The position numbers were made by a program, and so were the translations under genes. Source: Gnetum montanum (taxonomy: Eukaryota; Streptophyta; Gnetopsida; Gnetales; Gnetaceae). From it: a stretch of 54,369 nucleotides of DNA. The stretch spans positions 156,827 through 211,195 of the forward strand of contig MNCI01011404.1 of NCBI GenBank assembly GCA_015680685.1, in the 5' to 3' direction. This document shows positions 45,612 through 54,369 of this stretch, piece by piece (the stretch's first letter is position 1; the number at the start of each line of letters is the position of its first letter). Below the pieces are notes generated by a model. The model worked only from the letters and a program-made list of their open reading frames with translations. It did no database searches and was not told the DNA's origin.

Positions 45612-46589
45612 CTATGTTTTATAAGGCATAAGCATTATGAAAGGCTTGTAGATGGTTTTGTAGATTAGAGTTATATATCCTTCCTCAAATCTTGGGATAT
45701 TGTTCATGTCGAAGCCCTTGATTCTACTATCTCTCACATGCTTGGTTAGGATCTTGACTTCCTCTACAATATTTAAAATACTTCAAGTTGCCAAAAAAGG
45801 CTCATCATCATCATTATTTCATTATTTCCAATGATGTCCTCAATTATTGTTTTGATTATTGTGGGCTTGGTGATCATCATTATTGTCTCGCTGCTCGCCT
45901 CCATCACGATTGTTCCTTCTACGACATTTTTTAGAACTAGAAGAGGAAGAGGAAGAAGATGTAAATGAAGAGGATGAAGAGGGAGGAGGACTACCATCAC
46001 CATGGTATTTTCCAACTCCCCTTTAGTTATCACGGCCACATTCATTAGGTTTCTTATCATCTTAACGCTTGTCCAAGCCCCTGGCTTGACTACCATCTTT
46101 ACCTGAACCTAGATTGTTTATAGTGGAGTGCAAATTTAGGGCAAGACACTCATCACTAGTAATGAGGGGTGGAGAATTTTCATGTTGAGAGCCCCTAGAG
46201 AGAGGGTCCTCATTTTCATCTTGGTTCAATAGGAACAAGATATTGGTAAACCATTTTCTCTTTGTAAACTCATGATGCTTCTCTTGGTGTTGATCTCTCC
46301 GACATTGTGTTTCAGTGGGATAGTAGTCCTGGTAGTCATAATCATGCATAATGTACTTCTCTTGAAGATTTTGGATGCCTAACTTCTTAAGAGTTTGAAG
46401 TAGAATCATAGGCACAAATCAATTATGAGGCATTACAATGTTACCTTCCATATCATGCCATCACAGTTGTTCATCCTGGTGTAGGATGAAGGTGAAATTA
46501 GGCACATACTCATTTAGATGAGTATATACCACCTTGCATTTTTGAGGGATTAGTAGTTTAGCATCATCCTGCTTTAGAGAAGAAGACAT
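45607..46589 (-). pseudogene. gag: Element D: gag, N-terminal part
   Basis: Start chosen at 46589 (MSSSLKQDDAKLL), about 125 bp after the PBS. It continues KVVYTHLNEYVPNFTFILHQ, then in 46062-46415 the stretch YIMHDYDYQDYY with charged and polar residues, then a long Ser-rich linker (about 45920-45990), DDDEPFLAT and FDMNNIPRFEEG, the entry to the capsid domain. It is interrupted at 45607 by element G; the capsid core is at 30290-30439. A few frameshifts and stops. Confidence 0.7.
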
Positions 46590-46714
46590 TTTACAAACAA
46601 ATAAAATATCAGTGTGCTTATGTCCTTATATTATGTGTGAGAATGATGTTGACCTTAGGGTTCGTCTAACGATGTTCACTACTCCTAGTTAGCACACGTT
46701 TCAAACAAAAATAG

Positions 46715-46732
46715 TCCCCAACAATGGTGCCA
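46715..46732 (-). other. Element D primer-binding site (tRNA-Asp type)
   Basis: The minus strand reads TGGCACCATTGTTGGGGA. It differs from the tRNA-Asp complement TGGCGCCGTTGCCGGGGA at four positions, all transitions of the kind left by cytosine deamination. Best-preserved PBS of the window. Confidence 0.75.
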
Positions 46733-46733
46733 A

Positions 46734-47691
46734 TGATGAGTAGTTGAGGTACCCCTACATCCAACCATATGAGTCACAATGTGTTCACATGCAATCCGGT
46801 CAAATTCCACAAAATCTAGGTCTTTTAGCACACTAGTCTTCTAGGAAGTGAACTTTGCCCCAATACTTATTTTTTGTCTTTTCAATTACACTTGTGATGC
46901 AAAAAGATATGGTTAAGTGTAATCGAGGCATATGATTTTTATTATTTTATGTTTTATGCTCCTACTGCTTAAAATAGATAAATGAAGTAATTTATAACTA
47001 ATTTAATTTAAATAATTAACTAATCTCTAACTAGTCCTAACATAAGCATTCAGTCCCACCTTTTGTACATGTCCTGAACCCATGTATCCACTATTGGGGT
47101 TACCAAGCCTAATGCTACTGGGTGAACCAAGCAATAACACTACTAGGATTACCAAGAAAATGCATGTTTACTCTTAAAGTAATCATACTTATGTGTTTAA
47201 TCTATTTAGCTTAATTAATTAATTGATTACTTGAAGTCTAACCTAGCTTAATTTATTGCATAATTAATGAAAATAATAAATGCATAAATAAATTATTAAT
47301 CTAATTCAAGTGCTGCAAGGTTTGATCAAAAGGCTCATTTTTATTGTTGTTCACAATAGTGTGTTTAGCTACAATAATGCTCGAATAAAAATCCATACAC
47401 TTTCTAACTCTTGCTATGAGCACTCAGAGAAATATTCTAACTCTCAAGTGGAAAAACTACAAGAACTTTGCTACAACTATCACTTGACTCCCCATAAACA
47501 TGATTGTGAATTTGTATTTATAGTTTTTGTTGTTTGGTTGTGTTGATAGGGCCTTGTAGACATAACAAAGGCTACATCAATGTGGCCCCATTGAGAGGGC
47601 AACACCATGTAAACAAAGCTATATTAATGGGGGCCCATTGACGATGCCACATCAATGAGGGCTCATCTACATGACACTTTGACCCTCATCA
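46734..47691 (-). mobile_element. Element D: 5' LTR
   Basis: 958 bp, TGATGAGTAGTTGAGG to CCCTCATCA; partner of 7063-8021. TATA box at 47515-47523 on the minus strand. Confidence 0.85.
47515..47523 (-). promoter_or_regulatory. LTR TATA box (element D, 5' LTR)
   Basis: Plus strand TATTTATAG, read CTATAAATA on the minus strand, about 170 bp inside the LTR. Confidence 0.5.
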
Positions 47692-47696
47692 AATGG
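47692..47696. repeat. Right target-site duplication of element D
   Basis: AATGG; see 7058-7062 for the paired copy and the homologous empty site ACTGG. Confidence 0.6.
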
Positions 47697-49270
47697 GTAC
47701 CTAAATTTCTTTCGGAAGATTGAAGATATTTGAAATTGGTTGCCTAGCTTCAATGAGTCATTGTTGCACTTCTTTATGTTGTGTTATATTATGCTCATTC
47801 CCTTGCTTCTAGCTCTTATAGATATTTGGACATCTACCATGACAGCAATATTATAAATAGATGCCACATGAGCACTTAGGGCTTCCTCAATTCCATTAGC
47901 CACTACCTTTGCTACAGTCTCCTGGCCCTTCTAAGATAATACTAGGATTATCGCTCCCTCCCCCTTTCCTAGCTTAATAGAGAAGGCTACTGTGTTCCCA
48001 AAGACTTGGAGGAATGCTTATTCTAGAATGGACACAGTGACTTTTCTGATATTGAAATTGGTACAAATAGAAGCTTGGTCTCTTTGTGAGGAGAATGGTG
48101 GGGCCATTTCATCCACTAGCTAGTTAATGGTTTTTATGACCTTGTTAAGATGTCTCATTGCTAGATAGTACATGAAAGGTTCACCACCACCTCTAGAGGC
48201 TTGTTGTTATAGTTGTTATTTCCTAAGCTTCCTTAGGTGCTTAGGAGTTGTTAGCATTTCAAGTGTTATCTCTAGTATTGCAAGTGATGGTGGAGGTGGT
48301 AACTCCTCTTTCTAAATTTTTGCATGAACCTTATCTTTCATTATCTTCTACCATGATGTAGTAGGGGTCTTGCAGACTACATCATTAGCATAGTAGGCTA
48401 TTCCTCCCCTTTTACAAAGTTTTTTGATTAACTAGGAAAAGGGAAGTGTCTTCCTATCCTTCTTATTTTTCTTGAAATGCTTCTTAATCTCTAGGAAGAT
48501 GAGTTGGGGTATGTTAACCTAGAAATTTTTACTTAGAATTGCATATGTTCTAGCAGAGAAGGTAGTCATCTTTCTTGGACTCACATGGAATCGAGGTGAT
48601 AGACCACAATATTAAAGTAAGATTGCTCTACCTTAATTAGGGCACCGTACTCCTTATGATTCACTCCATAGCACCATTGAACTTATTCTTTCTTTTCCTT
48701 AGGATCTACATAGATAGAGATCTTTACTAGCTTTTCCCTAGTGTTTGGTAGTTCGAGGACTTTTGTAATAGTCTCAACCAAGTAGAAGATGATAACATCT
48801 TTAATTTTGACTATTACATCTTCTTGTTGGTTGTTCTAGAGGAGGTAGGTACCTTCGATGTATCATCCCACATAGGTAGAGAGAATGGACCATAGTAGAG
48901 ACCCTTGTAGCTATGTTCTAACTTCTTCTAGTGCTAACTCCAAGAAAGGTTCGAAGTTCAACTCTTGAGGAATTGAGATTTGAACTTCTTTGCTCTAGAC
49001 CTTTTCTAAGTTAACCTTAGTAAGTGTGACATCCATATTGGGTTATGGTCTTGAGACCTTATCCTACTTGGATTATTCTATTTCAGCTATTAGGCTCTTG
49101 TGAACAAATTCTACCTCAGGCTCCTCATGTAGGGACCCAATCACATGGGTTTCCTAGGTAGCTTGCTCTTAGGATTATTGTTGTTATTGTCGTTAACCCC
49201 TTCTTTCATGAGGTTGTTTCTTCCAAGACTATGATGAACCTCCTACCTATGGTACTCATTTTGGTACCAT
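47697..49270 (-). pseudogene. Element C: extra ORF, N-terminal part
   Basis: Start ATGGTACCAAAATGA at 49270 directly after TAG, homologous to the MAPKR starts at 11103 and 17895. Readable segments include LNFEPFLELALEEVRTQL, then GSLLWSILSTYVG, then VIIFYLVETITKVLELPNT and YGVNHKEYGALIKVEQSY, which align with FSPFMEFSL and SPLWPILSDNDEW of element E. Stops throughout. It breaks at 47696 where element D inserted; the C-terminal half is at 5631-7062. Confidence 0.6.
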
Positions 49271-51120
49271 CTACGATCACAAACATAACCCTAGATCAAT
49301 TATTTGTACATAATCTTATTTAATCTAGATACCTTTCAACTGTTCGATTGGGCTAAGTTTGTTTGTGAAAAGTTGAAATTTTATCATTAATTTCTTATTT
49401 AATGATTGGAGATTTATGATAATATTTTATTATTAATTTATTCTTACTTCAATGGGGGTTGATTATTGGTATTAATTCTTGGGATCATTATTTTAATACC
49501 TTATTTGTGGGGTGTTAGAAAATTTTTTTAAAAAATTTCTATCAAAGCCTAGCATTTGATGTCCCATGAAATAAAATGTACCTTTAGAAACTTGAGAATT
49601 GAAAAATGGATGAAAATGGATATTCAATTAGGAAGTTATGGCTTTTGGAAGGCTCTAGGTTGTGAAACATTGCAAAAGATCCCATGGTGTTTGAAGAAAA
49701 ATATGAAAAATAAGCTAAGTGTCTTGCATATTTATATTATTTTTACACTACGTTGATGGGGATGCATCAATGTATCCAACTGTGTTGATAGGGATGCATC
49801 AATGTAGCCCTTCATAACATTTTTCAACTTTGAGTATTAAGGAATTTTTAACAATTTTTGGACTGAAACAAAAAACAAATGGAAGTCAAAAAGCTAGGAA
49901 ACTAAGTCAACAACATCTTGTGAGGTTCTAATTTAGGAATTGAAGTAATTTAAACATATAAAATAAGTAAATTGAAGATGTTCCTTAAGATAAATTAGCA
50001 CAAAACTAGATGATGTTAGCTATTGAGATTTTTTGAATCAAAATAAGGTTAAACACTAGATCCTGGAAGAGATTGTTTTAGAAATATGTAATCTAGAAGA
50101 TAAAAACTAATAAATGACCATGGTACTAGGTAGTAAGGGGAGAAAATGGAATGCAAGAATGGTTGAAAGAGAGATCAAGAGAGAAGAATTTAGATCATAG
50201 CCATAGGAGATTATTTTTATGGAATGTGTGATTAGAATGATCTCAATACTAGTCTATTCTAAGTTTAGACCAAGTTCATATCATATTTTATGGCCTCACA
50301 TTGATGTGTTTCTTCTTTCATACCATCGTGAGTCAACAACAACCACAAGAAATGATCATCACTTCAGAAAAAGAAGAAAAGATAAGAAGAAAGTAGTTGA
50401 AAAATATTTAGGAAGAAATTTGAGCTTTAGTTAGAGGGGTGTATCCAGGCATGGGAAACATGTCTTTCCAGCTCAATAACTAGTGCTTATATCCTAAGAA
50501 ATATTTAGAGATATGTGTGTTTATTATTGCTTTTTTTTGGAATGGGAACCACACATTATAAAGACATACTTTCTTTTAAGGTTTATATTAGGAGTAATGA
50601 TACGGTCCATAAGGAGTCCTAGAACTCAGAAAGGAAGTCAAGAAGAGATTCAACAAATCTCCTTGAGGCCATATCCTTTTCCATTCCCACTTGGTTCTTT
50701 CCAAGTTTGTTGGATGATCAAGATCATATGTTCCTTTTTCAAGTTTATGTGAAAGATCCATCATGCTATCATGATATAGATTTCCTTATGAGACAAATGG
50801 AATGGATGAAAGGTGTGAGCTCATTACTTGATACTATTTAAAAAGTGATAGAGATCATAATCCCAAGACAAAGTTGGCCTTTATAGATAGTTATAATATT
50901 CATAGATGTATTTAGTAATTATCAAAATTATCAAAGCTTGTAACAAAAATGGAATAAAATCAAATTATCTTAAGAAAATGAAGGAAAAAGATAAAAAAAT
51001 AGAAAAAAAAATCATAAAATGAAGTAAAAGTAAAAGAAAAATATATAATGAAAATGTCAAAATACAAAGAAATTGAAAAACATATTAAGAATAATGTAGA
51101 ATGAAAATAAGAAAAGGTTT
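49271..51120 (-). other. Element C: spacer between integrase and extra ORF
   Basis: Homologous to 11104-13150 and 17896-19950, non-coding. Shared marks: TATTTATAT near 49730-49740 followed by two GATGGGGATGCATCAATGTA-like repeats, the block GGCATGGGAAACATGTCTTT at about 50452-50472, TCTCCTTGAGGCCATATCC near 50660 (matching ACCCTGTGCAAAC and ACACCCTT sites of D and E), and an A-rich tract at 50940-51110. Confidence 0.5.
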
Positions 51121-52190
51121 TTCATCCTCTCTAAGGCATTATGGTAGATGGATTTCTCCCCCATGATTAATTTTGAAGGAGAAGACTTGAAAAGTGGAGT
51201 GATCTTATTCTTGGGTTGAGGTGTTATGGTTGCGATTGGTTACTTGGAAGTCTATAAAAGCTTTTAGTTGTTGGATGTTGACTAGCATGTGCTTTTGAGG
51301 GCTTTTTGGATGGTAAATCATCATAGTCCTTGAACAAAAAGTTGATTATATAATGTATGGTCTTTCCTATAATGTTTGAAACTTAGTTCGTTGAGGCACA
51401 TGCATGGAATTCTAATAGAGAACCTTATCTCTTAGTTTGAATTTAAATGTTTCTATTTGGACATCATGATGTTGTTTGTGGTATGCCTTGTGTACTTCAT
51501 TCATCATATGGGCTAGCCTTCAATTTTCATCTAGTAGGTTAAGTATTACTAATTTTTCTTTTTGCACTAAGTTAATGTCTAGGTCAAGCTCACATGTAGT
51601 TATGAGTAGATGAAGTTTAGCCTGAACTGGACATTTGGGTAGCTTTTTGTACACTAAATCATAGGGAGAGTAGCATATAGAAATTTTTTATGTTGAGTGA
51701 TATGCCCATAGGACACCATTAAGTTTAGTGTTCTAGTGTACCTTATATATGCAAATGGTCCTTATGAGGATTCTTGTGATTTCCTTATTAGTTACCTTAG
51801 CTTGACTATTAGCTTGGGGATGATAGGGTGTTGTGAGTTTGTGTTTCATCCACAATAATTATGTTAACTTATAAAAGGTAGTACCTATGAAATAGATTCC
51901 ATTGTCTGAAATTAGTATCGTAGGCATACCAAACTTTTTTAAGATCTATTGTTGGAAAAAATGAGTTGCAGAGAAAGAAGTACAGTTAGGAACAATTTCA
52001 GCTTTAGCCCATTTGGTACATTAGTCAACAACAATAATAATGTAGAACCTCCTATTAGACATGGGAGTGATGAGTTTCATGAAATCAATTCCCCATAGGT
52101 TAAAAGGCTCTAGTGGTTGAATTCATTGTTAGAGCCCTTCCATCATGGTTGTCATTTCTCTATCTCATTATCATCATTCACATGAATGGA
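51121..52190 (-). pseudogene. pol: Element C: integrase
   Basis: Much decayed integrase relic. Readable landmarks on the minus strand are QAKVTNKEITRILIRTI, GVLWAYHST, YSPYDLVYKKLP, LRDKVL, WERPYII-like TLxERPYII, and VNIQQLKAFI near the C-terminus, each matching element D (13150-14130). The segment with SHAxLISD is largely lost. The end of the frame (51150-51180) carries the purine motif AATCATGGGGGAGA. Confidence 0.7.
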
Positions 52191-53160
52191 TGAAACAGTG
52201 GACATCTTTAAAGATCTTTGGCTAGAAATATTTTACCATCAATTTTTTTATGGTTGTTTTCCTTGTATAGTGGCCCATAAAAGGACCTTTGTAAGAATCC
52301 TTAAGAACTTGTGACTAATCTTGATCAAGTACACATCATCATACCATGCCATTTGCATAAATTTTGTAGAAGTTACCCTTTATTTTAAGGTAGTGTTTGA
52401 TCTAGTGCAGAAACTATTGTTTCCTCTTATAGTTCCATTATGTAGGAATCTCCTATGTAAGTAGATAAGAAAGGAATTTATTATACCAGTTTCTAACCCT
52501 CGGTATTTGAACTTTTATTGCCTTAGCAAAGAGGAGCTTATCTAAAAAATGATTAGACAAGGACTCTTCATTAGTCTTGTTATCCCATCTTAATTGACAT
52601 AGGTGATTAGTAACTACATTCTTGGTTTCCTTTTTGTTCATCATTATTAGATCAAACTCCTACAAGATCATCAACCACTGTATAATACATGGGCTTACTG
52701 CTGGCTTGTTCTTTAGGAAGTGAATTGAACTATGATAAGTGTGTACAAAAATAGAATATCTAATCATATAGTGCCTAAATTTCTGAAGAGGGTACACTAC
52801 CACAATAAGTTCATTTTTTGTAGTGATGTAATTAAGTTGTGCACCCAAAATTCTTCTACTTGCACAATGGATGTAGTATGAATGTTGTTGATCATCCATT
52901 TGTATAAGCACTACTCCTAATACATAATTGAATGCATCAGTCATGATACAAAAAGATTTGGACCAATTAGATGCACATAGAATTGATGTTTCTATGAGCT
53001 TCTACTTCAAGTGCTGAAATTCTTGTTCATACTACTTGGTCCATTCAAATATTACATTCTTCTTGGTAAGCTCAATCAATGACTTGGTGATTTTGAGGAA
53101 GTTTTTAATGAAATATCTATAGTAACCAATATGTCCAAGTAACGAACTCTCATCTTTGAT
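52191..53160 (-). pseudogene. pol: Element C: RNase H and end of reverse transcriptase
   Basis: RT thumb segment SSLLGHIGYYRYFIKNFLK near 53090-53150, then RNase H: TDAFNYVLGVVLIQMDDQQ, HCASRRILGAQLNY, TTKNELIVVVYPLQKFRHYM, IFVHTYHSSIHFLKNKP (52660-52944). The first acidic residue (TDAFNY) is kept, and the later TDH box reads TYH. A further frame 52453-52644 covers the RNase H-IN linker. The element breaks off at about 53160, where sequence of element H begins. Confidence 0.8.
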
Positions 53161-53587
53161 TTTTTGAGGATATTTGATATCTTTTCATCAAGGATAATGT
53201 TATGTTGGATGATTCGGGGGTCTAGTCCTGGCATGTCTGTAGATGACCATGCGAATGTTTTTATGTTGTCTTTTAAGACTTGAGTGATGTCACCTGCGAG
53301 TTGCGGATCTAGTAAGGCACTTAATTTCAAGGTCTTGGCTTCGTCATTAACTGTGGTAATGGGGATCTCAACCAGAGGATCTTCAGTGATATTGTTAGCT
53401 TCTAGGTCTAGAGTTTTGGCTACGTTTTTAGGCCAGTCTGACGTTTCTTGAGTGGAGGCTATCAAATCGGTATAGGTGGATGGACTTAGATCCAAAGATT
53501 CTGGGCGAATTGCTCTTTCTATATCTCCGTATGGTCCGTTGAGAGATAATTTTGAGAAGATGTTGTGGTTGGCCATGAAGTTCGCTC
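53161..53587 (-). pseudogene. pol: Element H: leader of reverse transcriptase (Ogre/Tat-like)
   Basis: A nearly intact frame, 53161-53587. It starts GANFMANHNIFSKLSLNG, continues with ESLDLSPSTYTDLIAS, and contains ALLDPQLAGDITQVL, NIKTFAWSSTDMPGLDPR and IIQHNIIL. The FAWS-x-DMPG-x-DP-x-I-x-H pattern is the conserved lead-in to Ty3/gypsy RT. RT proper is absent because the fragment joins element C at 53160. Directly upstream is a strong splice acceptor (TTTTAATTGGCAG at 53588-53600). Few stops compared with C, hence younger or better preserved. Confidence 0.75.
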
Positions 53588-54298
53588 CTGCCAATTAAAA
53601 CAGGAGCGAAATAAGAGACACTCCCTTAGAGAGTTACAAAGTGTAAACGAATATAGGATAACTAGTTTGGTGGAATGTACAAAGACTGATGTAATGGCAT
53701 GAATTTTAATCACGGTATAAAATGGTTGCATTGTTGTCTTTATGTTTCATGTAAATGTTTTTGTCATTTTTCATGTTTTTTATTGTTTTTCTTTGTTTTC
53801 TAGAGTATATGTGTGCAACTAAATGTAACATAAATTTCTAAAGTGTAGTGCAAGATGTAAGATAAATACTTGAAAAAGAAAGCAATGACCATGCAAGAAT
53901 CTAAATCGTAACTTGTAACCTGTAAGCAAAAATTCAATGTGAGATGATGAGAGTTTATAAATTTGTTAACCTGTTGGCTCTAGTTTAAATCCATTTTGGG
54001 CTTGGTACATCAGTTTAAAGTCTTGATGGACTGTTGCATCTGTTGTTACAGAAAGGATTACCAGTTTTATGCCATGGTGGGTCAAAGGTAGTAATGTTTT
54101 CAAGAAGTTTTTAATGGAACCGGCCATTTCTAACCGTGGCTAGTTTAATGTCATTGCGGACGTGTTGTAGTTTAATGTCATTTTGGACAGTTCGTAGTTT
54201 AACGTCATCTCAGACAGTTCATAGTTTAACGTCATCTCGGACAGTTCGTATCATTCGTTCTAGTTGTTGAGTTGCCTCTTGATCTTTTGTAACTTAAC
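53588..54298 (-). other. Element H: putative Ogre-type intron between PR and RT
   Basis: Non-coding stretch between a protease-end frame and the RT leader. Candidate donor CAC/GTTAAGT at 54298 and acceptor TTGGCAG at 53588 on the minus strand, with T-rich sequence upstream of the acceptor. Ogre elements are known to carry an intron between PR and RT. The exon phases as I read them do not join exactly, so one splice site may be misplaced or an indel is present. Confidence 0.4.
53975..54250. repeat. Tandem array GTTTAACGTCATCTCGGACA (element H)
   Basis: Four or five well-kept units of about 27-30 bp at 54140-54250 (TAGTTTAACGTCATCTCGGA / CAGTTCG), preceded by more diverged units from about 53975. 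Related in core to the arrays of element G. Confidence 0.8.
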
Positions 54299-54369
54299 GT
54301 GTGGTGCTGGGTGTATGGGTATGATCCTATATTCACCTTCCCCTTCATCAGTGATGTCAAAGGGTAGTT
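54299..54369 (-). pseudogene. pol: Element H: end of protease frame
   Basis: The minus strand is open from the window edge: LPFDITDEGEGEYRIIPIHP then APH before the candidate donor. It parallels the end of the element G protease frame (ELPFQVEDN...ISPNPRW), supporting that H is of the same branch. Truncated by the window edge. Confidence 0.45.

Larger units (their letters stand above)
7063..47691 (-). mobile_element. Element D: Athila-like Ty3/gypsy element, split by E and G
   Basis: LTRs of 959 bp (7063-8021) and 958 bp (46734-47691) bound the element. In element orientation: 5' LTR, PBS, gag (interrupted by G), PR, RT, RH, IN (interrupted by E), a 2 kb spacer, extra ORF, decayed PPT, 3' LTR. 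Removing E and G with one copy of each duplication leaves about 13.6 kb. The tRNA-Asp-like PBS and an extra ORF downstream of IN are features of the Athila lineage. All coding parts carry stops or frameshifts. Confidence 0.8.

Noticed and set aside
1-54369. tRNA, rRNA or organelle-derived segments
   Set aside because: None recognised by eye on either strand; a covariance-model scan would be needed to exclude small RNA genes.

Overview
The window looks like intergenic DNA from a large plant nuclear genome, probably a gymnosperm (inference). It is AT-rich and almost filled with old, decayed Ty3/gypsy LTR retrotransposons nested in one another. Their gag, protease, reverse transcriptase (RT), RNase H (RH) and integrase (IN) relics nearly all lie on the minus strand. 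No intact gene, rRNA, tRNA or CRISPR array was seen. For orientation the elements are called A to H.

Layout. A (1-224) is the edge of an opposite-strand LTR. B (225-4921) is an Athila-like element remnant (RT start, PR, gag, PBS, 5' LTR). C is the deepest host: a 3' LTR remnant at 4922-5615, an extra ORF at 5631-7062 continuing at 47697-49270, a spacer, IN, RH and RT up to 53160. D (7063-47691) is inserted in the extra ORF of C. D is itself split by E (14184-26002, 5-bp duplication ATCTC, inside IN) and by G (30440-45606, 5-bp duplication ATTTT, inside gag). E carries F (21586-24421), a 2.8 kb solo LTR with duplication GGTAG, inside its gag. H (53161-54369) is a fragment of an Ogre/Tat-like element joined to C.

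B to E share one family: LTRs of 0.82-0.96 kb beginning TGATGAG and ending CTCATCA on the plus strand, and a primer-binding site resembling the tRNA-Asp type. In element orientation the order is LTR, gag, PR, RT, RH, IN, a 2 kb spacer, a large extra ORF that begins MAPKR-like directly after an AG, polypurine tract, LTR. This order and PBS fit the Athila branch. E has gag and the extra ORF but no visible PR, RT or IN. Without its insertions D is about 13.6 kb.

G is a different, Tat/Ogre-like family with LTRs of 1.7-1.8 kb, a proline-rich gag, a protease, an integrase and two tandem-repeat arrays. Its RT and RNase H are absent. In that interval, antisense to the element, lies a multi-exon gene relic (36037-39378, plus strand) with four GT-AG introns, the first three in phase 1, encoding roughly 970 residues of unrecognised protein. 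This antisense, intron-bearing cargo inside a mobilised element is the most unusual feature of the window. Two single-N sites bracket an inverted RT block (27424-28116) that is probably an assembly error.
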